DNA of 64,000 bases from Methylococcus sp. EFPC2 (GTDB taxonomy: Bacteria > Pseudomonadota > Gammaproteobacteria > Methylococcales > Methylococcaceae). Shown in pieces: positions 30,536 through 40,562 of this stretch (position 1 is the stretch's first letter; each line of letters begins with the position of its first letter). The stretch covers positions 3,100,001 through 3,164,000 of the forward strand of contig NZ_CP070491.1 of NCBI RefSeq assembly GCF_016925495.1, written 5' to 3'. Under the pieces are notes generated by a model. It searched no databases. It was not told the origin of the DNA and saw nothing but the letters and a program-made list of their open reading frames with translations. Both the position numbers and the translations under genes were made by a program.

Positions 30536-32698
30536 TCATCGACCGGCCGGGAATTTGCGCGGTTTTCCGTGTCCCGGCGTTTTCGGCAAGCCGGTGTGCT
30601 GCGTCTTGAACGGCAAGGCCTTGCGGCCGACGCGCTGGCCTTCCGCCACCGTCCCCGTTCCCGCCGGCTGGTAGCTGGGCACCAGATGGTGCTTGCCGTT
30701 GCCGATCAAATCCGCGCGGCCCATACGCTTGAGGGCCTCGCGTAACATCGGCCAATTCTCCGGGTCGTGATAACGCAGAAAGGCCTTGTGCAAGCGGCGC
30801 TGCTTCATCGCCTTGGGCACGAATACCGACTCGCTGGTCCGGCTGACCTTGTGCAAGGGATTCTTGCCGGAATGATACATGGCCGTGGCGGCCGCCATGG
30901 GCGATGGTAGGAAGGCCTGCACCTGGTCGGCTCTGAAACCGTTGCGTTTCAGCCATAGCGCCAGGTTCATCATGTCCTCGTCGGTCGTTCCCGGATGCGC
31001 GGCGATGAAATAGGGGATCAGATACTGCTCCTTGCCGGCCTCCTTCGAATACTTGTCGAACATCGTCTTGAAGCGATCATAGGTGCCTATGCCGGGCTTC
31101 ATCATCTTCGACAAAGGCCCCGTCTCGGTATGCTCGGGGGCGATCTTCAGATAACCGCCGACATGATGGGTCACCAGTTCCTTCACATATTCCGGCGACA
31201 GCACGGCCAGGTCGTAGCGCAAGCCCGAGGCCACCAGGATCTTCTTGATGCCCGGCAAGGCACGGGCGCGGCGATAAAGCTTGATGAGCGGGCCGTGGTC
31301 GGTGTTCAGGTTCTTGCACACGCCGGGGTAAACGCAGGAAGGCCGCCGGCAGGAAGCTTCGATGTCCGGGCTCTTGCAGGCCAGCCGGTACATGTTGGCG
31401 GTCGGCCCGCCCAGATCGGAAATCACCCCGGTGAACGCCGGCGAGGTATCGCGGATGGCCTCGATCTCGTGGATGATGGAGTCTTCCGAGCGGCTCTGGA
31501 TGATGCGCCCTTCATGCTCGGTGATGGAGCAGAAGGTACAGCCGCCGAAACAACCGCGCATGATGGTGACCGAATGCTGGATCATCTCGAACGCGGGGAT
31601 GCGCGCGTTGGCGTAGCCGCGATACGGCAGGCGGCTATAGGGCAGGCCGTAGACGGCATCCATTTCCTTGGTCGTCAGCGGGATCGGTGGAGGATTCAGC
31701 CACACATCCCGATCGCCGTGGCGCTGCACCAGGGCGCGGGCGTTGCCGGGATTGGTTTCCTGATGCAATACGCGCGAGGCGTGGGCGTACAGCACCGCGT
31801 CGCCCTTGACGGCTTCGTAGGCGGGCAGACGGATCACCGTATGCGCTGGATCGGTGCGGGCGGTGATGCGGTTGAAGCGGATGACGGTTCCGCCGCCGTT
31901 GGTTTCCGGCGCGGTTGCGCAAGCCGTCGGCGCAGGCGACATTGCGTAGGGATCGGCCGGCGGCGCCAGTTCGCCCGGCTCGTCGATGTGGGTCGAGTCC
32001 AATATCGTCCAGCCGTCCGGCACCTGCCTGCGCAGAAAGGCCGTTCCGCGGATGTCGGTGAGTTCGCTTATGGGCTCGCCGGCCGCCAGGCGGTGGGCAA
32101 TCTCCACCGCTTGGCGCTCGCCGTTGCCGTAAACCAGCAGGTCGGCCTTGGCATCCACCAGCACCGAACGGCGCACGGTGTCCGACCAGTAATCGAAATG
32201 GGCGATGCGGCGCAGACTGGCTTCGATGCCGCCCAGCACGATAGGCACTTCACGGTAGGCTTCGCGGCAGCGTTGGGCGTAAACCAGGACACAGCGGTCG
32301 GGCCGCTTGTGCGCCTCGCCGCCAGGGGTGTAGGCATCGTTGGAGCGTATCTTGCGGTCCGAGGTGTAGCGGTTGACCATGGAGTCCATGTTGCCGCCGG
32401 TCACGCCGAAAAACAGATTGGGTTTGCCGAAACGGCGGAAGTCTTCCGCGCTATTCCAATCGGGCTGGGCCAGAATGGCCACGCGAAAGCCTTGCGCCTC
32501 CAGCAGGCGGCCGATCAAGGCCATGCCGAAGCTGGGGTGGTCCACATAAGCATCCCCGGTCACCAGCACGACGTCGCAACTGTCCCAACCCAAGGCTTCC
32601 ATTTCCTCGCGGGTGGTGGGCAGTTGCGGCGCGACGCCGAAGCGCTTAGCCCAGTATTTGCGGTAGGAGAAGAGGTCGGGGGCGGTGAACATGGGCAA
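30536..32698 (-). CDS. ygiQ: YgiQ-family radical SAM protein
   Basis: 720 residues, the length of the YgiQ family. A long N-terminal region with the cobalamin-binding-like fold ([21 protein letters not shown]) is followed by the radical SAM core with [13 protein letters not shown] (CX3CX2C) and the EGRIIQSRS segment, then a Cys-rich part ([15 protein letters not shown]) that may bind a further cluster. The basic C-terminus ([12 protein letters not shown]) is typical. The biochemical role of the family is not established as far as I know. Between its start and the hairpin at 32898 lie about 200 bp with no supported gene. Confidence 0.93.
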   Translation of the reverse strand: MPMFTAPDLFSYRKYWAKRFGVAPQLPTTREEMEALGWDSCDVVLVTGDAYVDHPSFGMALIGRLLEAQGFRVAILAQPDWNSAEDFRRFGKPNLFFGVTGGNMDSMVNRYTSDRKIRSNDAYTPGGEAHKRPDRCVLVYAQRCREAYREVPIVLGGIEASLRRIAHFDYWSDTVRRSVLVDAKADLLVYGNGERQAVEIAHRLAAGEPISELTDIRGTAFLRRQVPDGWTILDSTHIDEPGELAPPADPYAMSPAPTACATAPETNGGGTVIRFNRITARTDPAHTVIRLPAYEAVKGDAVLYAHASRVLHQETNPGNARALVQRHGDRDVWLNPPPIPLTTKEMDAVYGLPYSRLPYRGYANARIPAFEMIQHSVTIMRGCFGGCTFCSITEHEGRIIQSRSEDSIIHEIEAIRDTSPAFTGVISDLGGPTANMYRLACKSPDIEASCRRPSCVYPGVCKNLNTDHGPLIKLYRRARALPGIKKILVASGLRYDLAVLSPEYVKELVTHHVGGYLKIAPEHTETGPLSKMMKPGIGTYDRFKTMFDKYSKEAGKEQYLIPYFIAAHPGTTDEDMMNLALWLKRNGFRADQVQAFLPSPMAAATAMYHSGKNPLHKVSRTSESVFVPKAMKQRRLHKAFLRYHDPENWPMLREALKRMGRADLIGNGKHHLVPSYQPAGTGTVAEGQRVGRKALPFKTQHTGLPKTPGHGKPRKFPAGR

Positions 32699-32897
32699 GG
32701 CCTAAAAAAATCAATAACTTGAATTATGCCATTTTCCCATTGCCCTGGGCAGCCCAGAAGATGCCCAAGGCGGCTTTTCCGTTCCATCGCGCCTGGGGCC
32801 GAGTTCGCCGAACATTACCATCGGCTCCCTGGAAGGCAGCAAGCTCAGCAGACAACCCCCACCAGCGGAAGTTCGTTTTATCCGGAAGTCGCTGCAA

Positions 32898-32927
32898 GGC
32901 TGAGCCCGGCACTTAAAGTGCTCAGCC
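32898..32927 (-). terminator. Hairpin after cimA
   Basis: GGCTGAG (32898-32904) pairs with CTCAGCC (32921-32927); CACT/AGTG pairs inside around TAA, with a bulge of CCCGG on one side. It sits 4 bp beyond the cimA stop on the minus strand. There is no U-run, so termination is plausible but not proven. Confidence 0.45.
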
Positions 32928-32930
32928 ACT

Positions 32931-34508
32931 TTACTCGGGCCGACCATCCGCCTGCTGGGCCCCCATCAACGCATACTCCATGCTATCCGAAAGGGCCTGC
33001 CAACTCGCCTCGATGATGTTGGCGCTGGCTCCGACGGTGGTCCAGGCACGTTCGCCGTCATGAAAGCTGGTAAGGACGCGGGTGACGGAAGCCGTGCCCT
33101 GGCCAGAGTTGAGGATGCGCACCTTGTAATCGGTGAGCCTGATGGGCTGCAACACCGGGTAATGCTGGCAGAGCACCTGATGCAGGGCGCGCGACAGTGC
33201 ATTGACCGGTCCATTGCCTTCCGCGGCGGTAAAGCAGACTTCCTCGCCCACCCGCAACTTGACCGTGGCTTCGGACAATACCCCCCGTCCCCGCCGATGT
33301 TCGGCCAATACCATGAAGTCGATCAGTTCGAACGGCGGCTTGTAATCGCTGCCGGCGCGCAGGATGAGGAGATCGACCGAAGCCTCGGCGGCCTCGAAGG
33401 CGTAGCCCTGGTGTTCCAGCTTTTTCAGATGATCCAGGATGCGCTTCGCTTCGTCCTCGCCGATGTTCAAGCCGCGACTGCCGGCCAGCGCCAGCACGTT
33501 GCCGCGGCCCGACAACTCGGATATGACCATGCGGGAAACGTTGCCGACCACACCCGGCTCGATATGCTGATAACTGTTGGCGGCTTTCAACATGGCGGCG
33601 GCGTGGATGCCGCCCTTGTGGGCGAAGGCGCTTTCGCCCACGTAAGGCTGAAAGCGATCGTGCTGGAGGTTGGTGATTTCCGCCACGTAGCGGGACAGAC
33701 CGGTAAGTTCTCGCAACTGCGCGGGAGTGACGACCGAGTAACCCAGTTTGAGCTGCAAACCGGGGATGATGGCGGTGAGATCGGCATTGCCGACCCGTTC
33801 ACCATAGCCATTGATGGTGCCCTGTACCTGCACGCAGCCGCCACGCACCGCCGCCAGGCTGTTGGCGACCGCGCAACCACTGTCGTTATGGACATGGATG
33901 CCCAGTTTGCAGGGAGTTCTGGCCTGCACCTCGCGCACGATGCTTTCGATCTCCCAGGGCAGACAGCCTCCATTGGTATCGCACAGCACCACATACTCGG
34001 CACCGGCATCGGCGGCCTGTAGCAAGGCCGCCAAAGCATACTCGGGGTTGGCCTTGTAACCGTCGAAAAAATGCTCGGCGTCGAAGATCGTCTCGCGGCC
34101 ATGGCTTTTCATGTAGGCAATGCTCTCGCCTATCATGGCCAGGTTTTCCTCCAGGCTGGTTTCCAGCACCTTTTCGACCTGGAAATCCCAACTCTTGCCG
34201 ACCAGGGTTACCGCGGGCGTGGAGGCGGCCAGCAGGGCCTGTAAATTCTTGTCCGTTTCGCAACGGCCCTGCTTGCGCCGCGTGCTGCCGAACGCTACGA
34301 CCCGCGCCTGCTTGAGCCCCAGCTGTCCGGCGCGCTGGAAAAACTCGGCGTCCTTGGGGTTCGATCCGGGCCATCCGGCTTCGATGTAATGGATACCCAT
34401 CTGGTCCAGGCGCTGCGCGATCGCCAGCTTATCGTCGCAGGAGAGCGAGATGTCCTCGCGTTGCGAGCCGTCACGCAGGGTGGTGTCGTAAAGGTAGATT
34501 TGCGTCAA
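32931..34508 (-). CDS. cimA: (R)-Citramalate synthase CimA
   Basis: 525 residues. It condenses acetyl-CoA with pyruvate to give citramalate, the start of the threonine-independent route to isoleucine. The family start (YLYDTTLRDGSQREDISLS) holds the metal-binding Asp; GIHVHNDSGCAVAN supplies the metal-ligand histidines; the C-terminal LeuA-type allosteric domain (about 400-515) is present, so feedback by isoleucine is likely. CimA-type is chosen over LeuA because of the FGSTRRK segment and the length. A 179-bp structured leader precedes it. Confidence 0.92.
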   Translation of the reverse strand: MTQIYLYDTTLRDGSQREDISLSCDDKLAIAQRLDQMGIHYIEAGWPGSNPKDAEFFQRAGQLGLKQARVVAFGSTRRKQGRCETDKNLQALLAASTPAVTLVGKSWDFQVEKVLETSLEENLAMIGESIAYMKSHGRETIFDAEHFFDGYKANPEYALAALLQAADAGAEYVVLCDTNGGCLPWEIESIVREVQARTPCKLGIHVHNDSGCAVANSLAAVRGGCVQVQGTINGYGERVGNADLTAIIPGLQLKLGYSVVTPAQLRELTGLSRYVAEITNLQHDRFQPYVGESAFAHKGGIHAAAMLKAANSYQHIEPGVVGNVSRMVISELSGRGNVLALAGSRGLNIGEDEAKRILDHLKKLEHQGYAFEAAEASVDLLILRAGSDYKPPFELIDFMVLAEHRRGRGVLSEATVKLRVGEEVCFTAAEGNGPVNALSRALHQVLCQHYPVLQPIRLTDYKVRILNSGQGTASVTRVLTSFHDGERAWTTVGASANIIEASWQALSDSMEYALMGAQQADGRPE

Positions 34509-34529
34509 CGGATTACCTTGGACTGTTGG

Positions 34530-34554
34530 GCGGCTGGGATTGAACCGGAGCCGC
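34530..34554 (-). promoter_or_regulatory. Hairpin in the cimA leader
   Basis: GCGGCT (34530-34535) pairs with AGCCGC (34549-34554) about 22 bp before the cimA start. It is the cimA-proximal element of a GC-rich 179-bp leader (34509-34687) that has at least two other possible stems (GCGG/CCGC near 34577-34592 and GGAGC/GCTCC arms near 34638-34668). It may be an attenuator or simply the mazG 3' region; no leader peptide was identified. Confidence 0.3.
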
Positions 34555-34687
34555 GAGACTAATTACACCGGTACCTGCGGATTTTCAACCGCGGTCCCGC
34601 CGCGCCGGCGTAGGACCCGGCTACCTCACGGTTTCTGGAGCCTGCACGCCCCGCAGCGCGGGCTCCGGACCGGTGCGGCAGGACTCG

Positions 34688-35479
34688 TCAGGCTCGCTCT
34701 TGGCGCTTCGCCTCGTCCCAAAGCGTGTCGAGCTCTGCGAGGTCAGATTCGTCGAGCCGCCGGCCTTTTTGCGCCAAATGGTCTTCGATATAGCGAAACC
34801 GTCGGGTGAATTTTCGACTACTCGCACTCAAGGCCGCCTCGGCGTCGACGCCGAGATGACGGGCGAGGTTGACGGCGACGAACAGCAGGTCGCCGACTTC
34901 TTCCTCGATGTGCTTCACATCGCCGGATTCGTGGGCCGCGCGGGTTTCCGCCAGTTCTTCCTCGACCTTGGCGAACACGCCTTCGATCTCCGGCCAGTCA
35001 AAACCCACGCGGGCCGCGCGTTTTTGCAGCTTTTGCGCGCGCATTAGGGCGGGCAGGGTCGGCGCAACGCCGGACAAGAGGCTTTCCGGGGGCTCGCCGG
35101 TCTTGTCCTGGTGCTCCTCGCGCTTGCTGTTTTCCCAGAAGTGCAGGCGCTCGGCGTCGGACTCGAATTCGACCGCGTCGAACACATGCGGATGGCGCCG
35201 GATCAGCTTGTCGGCGATGGCGCCGGCCACCGCTTCGAAGTCGAACAGGCCCCGTTCCTTGCCGATCTGCGCGTGAAACACGACTTGCAACAGCAGGTCG
35301 CCCAGTTCGCCGCGCAAATCGTGAAAATCTTCCCGCTCGATGGCGTCGGCCACTTCGTAGGCTTCTTCCAGGGTATAGGGAACGAGGCTGGCGAAATCCT
35401 GTTTCAAGTCCCAGGGGCAACCCGTCTCCGGGTCGCGCAATTGGGCCATGATGTCGAGCAGGCGGCGGACGTTATCCAT
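34688..35479 (-). CDS. mazG: Nucleoside triphosphate pyrophosphohydrolase MazG
   Basis: 263 residues, the two-domain E. coli type. It hydrolyses NTPs and dNTPs to the monophosphate and PPi, limiting damaged nucleotides and (p)ppGpp build-up. Domain one (about 1-105) has EEAYEVADAIE and ELGDLLLQVVFHA; domain two (about 135-250) has EEEVGDLLFVAVNLARHLG. The ExxE-x12-ExxD metal patterns are intact in both. It follows the PfkB kinase gene by 16 bp. Confidence 0.95.
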   Translation of the reverse strand: MDNVRRLLDIMAQLRDPETGCPWDLKQDFASLVPYTLEEAYEVADAIEREDFHDLRGELGDLLLQVVFHAQIGKERGLFDFEAVAGAIADKLIRRHPHVFDAVEFESDAERLHFWENSKREEHQDKTGEPPESLLSGVAPTLPALMRAQKLQKRAARVGFDWPEIEGVFAKVEEELAETRAAHESGDVKHIEEEVGDLLFVAVNLARHLGVDAEAALSASSRKFTRRFRYIEDHLAQKGRRLDESDLAELDTLWDEAKRQERA

Positions 35480-35495
35480 GCGGGCGACCGTCGAA

Positions 35496-36428
35496 TCAGA
35501 ATCCGTGGCCGAAATTTTCCCGGTAGCGGTCGTGGAAATCGCTGGGGGTGAAGGTATGGTTCTGCGTGCCGGCGGTCTCGACCTTGATCGCGCCTAACAG
35601 CGAGGCAATGCGGCCGATGGTGGGCCAATCGAACTCCTCCTTCAGTCCATACAGCAGGCCGGCGCGGAAGGCGTCGCCGCAACCGGTGGGATCGAGCACG
35701 GCTTTCGGTTTGGCCGGCGGGATTTCCAAGGTCTTGCCCTCGGTGTAAATCAGTGAACCGTTGGCTCCCTTGGTGACGATCAGCGCACTGACCTTTTCGG
35801 CGAGTTGTTCCGGCGTCAAGCCGGTCCGTTCCTGCATCAAATGGGCTTCGTAATCGTTGAGCGTGATCCAGTCCGCCAGTTCGACGAAATGCAGTAATTC
35901 CTCTCCGTTGAACATCGGCATGCCCTGGCCGGGGTCGAAGATGAAGGGGATGCCGGCCTGCACAAATTGCTCGGCGTGCTGCACCATGCCGTCCTTGCCA
36001 TCCGGCGCGACGATGCCCAACTTGATGCCCCGCTTGGTCGGCACGGTGTTCAGATGCGCAAACGACATCGCACCGGGGTGAAACGCGGTGATCTGGTTGT
36101 CGTCCATGTCTGTAGTGATATAGGCTTGGGCCGTGTAGCTTTCATCTACGGTACGGATGTAGGTCTGATCGATGCCGCAATAAGACAGCCATTGGGCGTA
36201 GGGCTGGAAATCCTTACCGACCGTCGCCATGGGCCGTGGGTCGCCGCCGAGCAGCTTGAGGTTGTACGCGATATTGCCGGCGCAGCCGCCGAATTCGCGG
36301 CGCAGTTCGGGCACCAGGAAGGACACGTTCAGGATATGAACTTGTTCTGGCAGGATATGGTTCTTGAAGCGGTCGTGGAACACCATGATGGTGTCGTAAG
36401 CCATGGAGCCGCAAATCAAAGCGCTCAT
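35496..36428 (-). CDS. PfkB-family sugar/nucleoside kinase
   Basis: 310 residues of the ribokinase fold. The second signature DPTGCGDAFRAGLLYG holds the catalytic base Asp252; the first, FGGCAGNIAYNLKLLGG, lies near 46-62. The overall sequence resembles adenosine-kinase-like members of the family, but the substrate is not predictable. A short gap (49 bp) separates it from gcvH upstream and 16 bp from mazG downstream, all on the same strand. Confidence 0.87.
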   Translation of the reverse strand: MSALICGSMAYDTIMVFHDRFKNHILPEQVHILNVSFLVPELRREFGGCAGNIAYNLKLLGGDPRPMATVGKDFQPYAQWLSYCGIDQTYIRTVDESYTAQAYITTDMDDNQITAFHPGAMSFAHLNTVPTKRGIKLGIVAPDGKDGMVQHAEQFVQAGIPFIFDPGQGMPMFNGEELLHFVELADWITLNDYEAHLMQERTGLTPEQLAEKVSALIVTKGANGSLIYTEGKTLEIPPAKPKAVLDPTGCGDAFRAGLLYGLKEEFDWPTIGRIASLLGAIKVETAGTQNHTFTPSDFHDRYRENFGHGF

Positions 36429-36477
36429 TCGGTCGGATTCCTAAATTGGGTTGGGCAAGAAGAGGGGTAACGGACGC

Positions 36478-36864
36478 TCAATCGGCACCGGCGGACGCCC
36501 GGTAGCCTTCGGCATCGAGCAGGCCGTGCAATTCGGCCGGGTTGGACGGCTTGATGATGAACAGCCAATGGGCGTAGGCGTCCTGGTTGATCTTTTCGGG
36601 GGTGTCGTTCAGTTCCGCATTGACCGCCACGATCTCGCCCGACACAGGACTGTTGATGTCGGAAGCGGCCTTGACCGACTCGATGACCGCACAGGCTTTT
36701 CCGGCCTCGACCGGGCGGCCCACGGCCGGCAGTTCTATGAAAACCACGTCGCCCAATTGCTGCTGGGCATAGTCGGTGATGCCCACCCGCACGTTGCCGT
36801 CGGCTTCGGGTTTGGCCCACTCATGGGTCGGGGCATATTTCAGATCGCTTGGTATGTCGCTCAT
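36478..36864 (-). CDS. gcvH: Glycine cleavage system H protein
   Basis: 128 residues from ATG at 36864 ([16 protein letters not shown]), the family start; an in-frame start at 36963 would add an unrelated 33 residues. Lipoyl carrier that shuttles the aminomethyl group between the P, T and L proteins; the lipoylated Lys65 is in [10 protein letters not shown]. No gcvT or gcvP gene is adjacent, so it is either a lone H gene or supplies lipoyl groups for other complexes. Confidence 0.95.
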   Translation of the reverse strand: MSDIPSDLKYAPTHEWAKPEADGNVRVGITDYAQQQLGDVVFIELPAVGRPVEAGKACAVIESVKAASDINSPVSGEIVAVNAELNDTPEKINQDAYAHWLFIIKPSNPAELHGLLDAEGYRASAGAD

Positions 36865-37016
36865 TCCGCGTGTCCTCCGCGTACAGGGTTCAGGATAGAG
36901 CTCCAACTTAAGTGAAAACGCGGTGCCGGTAAAGACGGCGTACGATTGGCCTGAACAGCCCATTTTTCTTAGAATGGCGCGTTCTTCTTGTTACAGTGCG
37001 GGCGACACGACCCTCG

Positions 37017-38282
37017 ATGACGATACTCACCCTAGGGCTTAACCACAACAGTGCGCCGGTCGACGTGCGTGAACGCCTGGTGATACCCAGCGAACGGTTG
37101 TGCGCAGCCCTGCGCGACCTGGTCCGTTCGCCGCGCATCGAGGAAGCCGCAATACTGTCCACCTGCAATCGCACCGAGGTTTATTGCCGCGTCGAACCGG
37201 CCGGCCAGGAAGTCTTGATCGACTGGATCGCGCGCGAGCAGCACTTGCAGCCGGATGAATTCAGCCCCTACCTCTACACCCACACCGACGCCGCCACCAT
37301 ACGCCACATGTTTCGCGTGGCTTGCGGCCTGGATTCGATGATACTCGGCGAGCCGCAAATCCTGGGGCAGATGAAGACCGCCTACCAGGTGGCGACCGAA
37401 GCCGGGACCGTGGGCAAGACGCTGGGCAAGCTGTTCCAGCACACGTTTTCCGCCGCCAAAAAGGTGAGGACCGATACCGCCATCGGCTCCAGCCCGGTGT
37501 CGGTGGCTTTCGCCGCCGTACGGCTGGCCCAGCGCATATTCGACAGCTTGAGCGAGCAGACCGCCGTGCTGATCGGCGCGGGGGAAACCATAGAGCTCAC
37601 CGCCCGGCACCTGCACGAGCAGGGCATAGGCGAGATCATCATCGCCAACCGCACCTACGACCGCGCCCATACGCTGGCCGCGCAGTTCGACGGCTTCGCC
37701 ATTTCCCTCGCGGAATTGCCCCACCATCTGGCCAAGGCCGATATCGTGGTGTCCTCCACCGCCAGCCAGCTACCCATACTCGGCAAGGGCAGCGTGGAAA
37801 GCGCCCTCAAGGCGCGCAAGCGCAAGCCCATGTTCATGGTCGACCTGGCCGTCCCGCGCGATATCGAGCCCGAGGTAGCGCAGTTGGCCGACGTTTACCT
37901 CTACACAGTGGACGACTTGCGCAACAGCATCGAGGAAGGCCTCAAGTCGCGCCAGGAGGCCGCCCGGCAGGCCGAGGAAATCATCGATACCGAAGTGGAG
38001 CATTTCCTCGCCTGGCTGCGTGCACAAGGCGCCACCGCCACCATCCGCGATTTTCGCAATCACGCCGAACGCCTGCGTGACGAGGCCCTCAACGAAGCGC
38101 TCCGCGCGATCAGGAGCGGCAAGCCGGCCGAAGACGCGCTGGCCCTGCTGGCTCACACTCTCACCAACAAGCTGATCCATCTGCCGAGCACCCAAATCCG
38201 TCAGGCCGGGGTGGATGAGCGCCACGACCTCATCGCCGCCGCACGCGAACTCTTCCAATTGAAGGACACCAAAGCCACGTGA
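37017..38282 (+). CDS. hemA: Glutamyl-tRNA reductase HemA
   Basis: 421 residues from ATG at 37017, which gives the family start [19 protein letters not shown] (a GTG at 36996 would add seven residues). It reduces glutamyl-tRNA with NADPH to glutamate 1-semialdehyde, the first committed haem step. Catalytic Cys is in [12 protein letters not shown] near residue 48; [13 protein letters not shown] and the [16 protein letters not shown] nucleotide-binding region follow. It overlaps prfA by 4 bp, the common hemA-prfA order. Confidence 0.97.
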   Translation: MTILTLGLNHNSAPVDVRERLVIPSERLCAALRDLVRSPRIEEAAILSTCNRTEVYCRVEPAGQEVLIDWIAREQHLQPDEFSPYLYTHTDAATIRHMFRVACGLDSMILGEPQILGQMKTAYQVATEAGTVGKTLGKLFQHTFSAAKKVRTDTAIGSSPVSVAFAAVRLAQRIFDSLSEQTAVLIGAGETIELTARHLHEQGIGEIIIANRTYDRAHTLAAQFDGFAISLAELPHHLAKADIVVSSTASQLPILGKGSVESALKARKRKPMFMVDLAVPRDIEPEVAQLADVYLYTVDDLRNSIEEGLKSRQEAARQAEEIIDTEVEHFLAWLRAQGATATIRDFRNHAERLRDEALNEALRAIRSGKPAEDALALLAHTLTNKLIHLPSTQIRQAGVDERHDLIAAARELFQLKDTKAT

Positions 38283-39364
38283 AACCGTCCATCCAGCACA
38301 AGCTCGATAACCTCGCCGACCGTTTCGAAGAAATCACCGCGCTGCTGGCGGAACCGGAAGTTCAAAACGACCAGAACCGCTTTCGCGCCCTCAGCCGGGA
38401 GTACGCCCAACTGAACCCGGTGATCGCCTGCTTCCGCAACTACCAGGCGGCGCTGGCGGACATCGCGTACGCCGAAGAACTCGCGCAGGACGGCGATCCG
38501 GAAGTACGCGCACTGGCCAAGGAAGAATACGCGGCCGCCAAGGCCAAGACGGAAGCGCAGACCGAGGAACTGCAAATCCTGTTGCTCCCCAAAGATCCCA
38601 ATGACGAGCGCAACATCTTCCTGGAAGTGCGCGCCGGCACCGGCGGCGCGGAAGCCGCGCTGTTCGCCGGCGATCTTTGCCGCATGTACATCCGTTACGC
38701 CGAAAGCAAGGGTTGGAAGCCCGAGATCGTCAACGAGAGCGAAGGGGAATTGGGAGGTTACAAGGAGGTGGTCATGCGCATCAGCGGGCAGGACGTTTAT
38801 TCCCAGCTCAAGTTCGAGTCCGGGACGCACCGGGTGCAGCGGGTGCCGGCCACCGAAACCCAGGGACGCATACACACCTCCGCCTGCACCGTGGCGATCC
38901 TGCCCGAGGTGGAGGAGATCGACGAAGTCGACATCAATCCCGCGGATTTGCGCGTCGATACCTATCGCGCCTCGGGAGCCGGCGGCCAGCACGTCAACCG
39001 TACCGAATCCGCCATCCGCATCACCCACATCCCCACCGGCACGGTGGTGGAATGCCAGGATGAGCGCTCCCAGCACAAGAACCGCGCACGCGCCATGTCC
39101 CTGCTGCAGGCCCGCATCCTGTCGGCGCAGCAGGAAAAGCGATCCTCCGAAATCGCCGCCGACCGCAAGCTTCAGGTCGGCTCGGGCGACCGTTCCGAGC
39201 GCATCCGCACCTACAACTTCCCGCAAGGCCGGTTGACCGACCACCGTATCAACCTCACCTTGTACAAGCTGGATGCCATCATGGAAGGCGACCTCGCGCC
39301 GGTGATCGAGCCATTGATCCATGAACACCAGGCGGATCAGTTGGCGCAACTGGGGGATGAGTGA
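38279..39364 (+). CDS. prfA: Peptide chain release factor 1
   Basis: 361 residues from a GTG start that overlaps the hemA stop (GTGA). It recognises UAA and UAG through the PAT motif (190-192) and triggers hydrolysis with GGQ (235-237, in [13 protein letters not shown]). Unlike the usual hemA-prfA-prmC order, the gene that methylates the GGQ glutamine (prmC) does not follow; a YaiI-type gene does. Confidence 0.98.
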   Translation: MKPSIQHKLDNLADRFEEITALLAEPEVQNDQNRFRALSREYAQLNPVIACFRNYQAALADIAYAEELAQDGDPEVRALAKEEYAAAKAKTEAQTEELQILLLPKDPNDERNIFLEVRAGTGGAEAALFAGDLCRMYIRYAESKGWKPEIVNESEGELGGYKEVVMRISGQDVYSQLKFESGTHRVQRVPATETQGRIHTSACTVAILPEVEEIDEVDINPADLRVDTYRASGAGGQHVNRTESAIRITHIPTGTVVECQDERSQHKNRARAMSLLQARILSAQQEKRSSEIAADRKLQVGSGDRSERIRTYNFPQGRLTDHRINLTLYKLDAIMEGDLAPVIEPLIHEHQADQLAQLGDE

Positions 39365-39842
39365 GGATATTTTGAATCCGCAGATCTGGGTTGACGCCGA
39401 CGCTTGTCCAAACGTCATCAAGGAAATCCTGTTCCGCGCCGCCGAGCGGACGAAAGTGATGGTGACGTTTGTGGCCAATCAGGACGTGCGAGTGCCGCCT
39501 TCCCCCTATCTGCGTGCCGTTCGTGTCGCCCATGGATTCGACGTGGCCGATGACACGATAGCCGCCCGCATGGCTGCGGGCGATTTGGTCATCACCGCGG
39601 ACATTCCTTTGGCAGCGACCGTGGTCGAAACGGGCGGAATCGCCTTGAATCCGCGCGGAGAGTTATACACGGACGTCAACGTCAGGCAGCGCCTGGCGAT
39701 GCGGAATTTTATGGAGGAATTACGCGGTAGCGGAGTCGCGATCGGCGGGCCGGCCTCGCTGTCCCAGGCCGAGCGGCAAGCTTTTGCCGGTCAGTTGGAT
39801 CGTTGGCTGAGTCAGCGCATTGCGCGCCAAAGCAATCTCTGA
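39357..39842 (+). CDS. YaiI/YqxD (DUF188) family protein
   Basis: 161 residues from ATG at 39357, inside the end of prfA (8-bp overlap), which gives [20 protein letters not shown]. The IWVDADACP start, [22 protein letters not shown] and NPRGELYT segments mark the UPF0178/YaiI family, small PIN-like proteins of unsettled function. The start chosen keeps the family N-terminus; the longer frame from 39321 would lie wholly inside prfA. Probably translated by coupling to prfA. Confidence 0.9.
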   Translation: MSEDILNPQIWVDADACPNVIKEILFRAAERTKVMVTFVANQDVRVPPSPYLRAVRVAHGFDVADDTIAARMAAGDLVITADIPLAATVVETGGIALNPRGELYTDVNVRQRLAMRNFMEELRGSGVAIGGPASLSQAERQAFAGQLDRWLSQRIARQSNL

Positions 39843-39908
39843 GCGGTGTCGAAACCTTGGCGAGGTGACATTTTTGGCGGACCATTCTGTCAGCTTAATG
39901 TCTGGGGA

Positions 39909-40088
39909 TCACAGAAAGACCGACAATTGGCTGCCACAGACCTCGACCACGGATTTCGTCTGTACGCGGATACGATGGGCGCAGGCGTGTGCCTGTTCCG
40001 GGTCGTTGAAAAAGCCACTGATGATCCCGGCAGTTTCATAAATGGTGCCGTTGAATGCATGGATCAAGGCGACGATGACGGCGTTCAT
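39909..40088 (-). CDS. Small protein, unknown
   Basis: 59 residues from ATG at 40088 with AGGA about 11 nt upstream (starts MNAVIVALIHAFNGTIYETA). The middle, GFFNDPEQAHACAHRIR, reads like a small alpha/beta domain and looks protein-like, with two Cys in the protein. I do not recognise the family. The 39843-40214 gap holds nothing else I can support; an opposite-strand frame covering the same bases has poor composition. Confidence 0.4.
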   Translation of the reverse strand: MNAVIVALIHAFNGTIYETAGIISGFFNDPEQAHACAHRIRVQTKSVVEVCGSQLSVFL

Positions 40089-40214
40089 GACACGAGTCCT
40101 AGGTTGATCGAAGACAGCGCTCTCAGTATGGGGGCGGGTCATAAATTATCAAGCAGCTTCCGTGCCGCTGATCATGAGTACATCCGACGCAAGGCCGACA
40201 TGATAACCGGCGAG

Positions 40215-40514
40215 TCAGGTCCCGCTTTCCGGCGGAATTTGTCCTTGCTTCAACATGATCTTAGAACGGAATAGGCTGGCCAACAGCAACCCGACCAGGG
40301 CCGAGCCGATATCGAAGCTCAAGCCCAACCAGAAGCCATGATTCTTGAAGGCCGGCCCCATCAGTGGGCGTATGGCCAGGTACATGGCCGCGGCAAAGCC
40401 GAGGTAATACACCAGCGCGCCGCCGATCATCCATTGCAGGCTGGGAAGCTGGCGCTGCTGTGCGGTCTGGTAGAACCAGAATACGACCAGCAAGGTCGCG
40501 ATGACGCCTATCAT
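40215..40514 (-). CDS. Membrane protein, unknown
   Basis: 99 residues with three hydrophobic segments (about 1-14, 28-50 and 63-84); N-terminus MIGVIATLLVVFWFYQ. A good ribosome site (GAGGAG, 7 nt before ATG) supports the start. Likely an inner-membrane protein; no motif tells the function. Its end is about 125 bp from the small unknown gene at 39909-40088 on the same strand. Confidence 0.65.
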   Translation of the reverse strand: MIGVIATLLVVFWFYQTAQQRQLPSLQWMIGGALVYYLGFAAAMYLAIRPLMGPAFKNHGFWLGLSFDIGSALVGLLLASLFRSKIMLKQGQIPPESGT

Positions 40515-40562
40515 GAATAGTCTCCTCTGAAATTGCGTTTGTTGAGACGGTACGTGTCGTGC

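Noticed and set aside
32699-32897. Short frames between ygiQ and the cimA hairpin
   Set aside because: None has a ribosome site or protein-like composition.
34535-34600. tRNA-like stretch on the minus strand with GGTTCAATCCC and a TTGAAAAT loop
   Set aside because: The T-stem does not pair around the loop, no acceptor stem or D-arm is found, and the spacing is wrong for a tRNA or tmRNA.
39846-40274. 142-codon plus-strand frame after the YaiI gene
   Set aside because: GTG start without ribosome site, composition not protein-like, and it covers the end of a well-supported minus-strand membrane gene.
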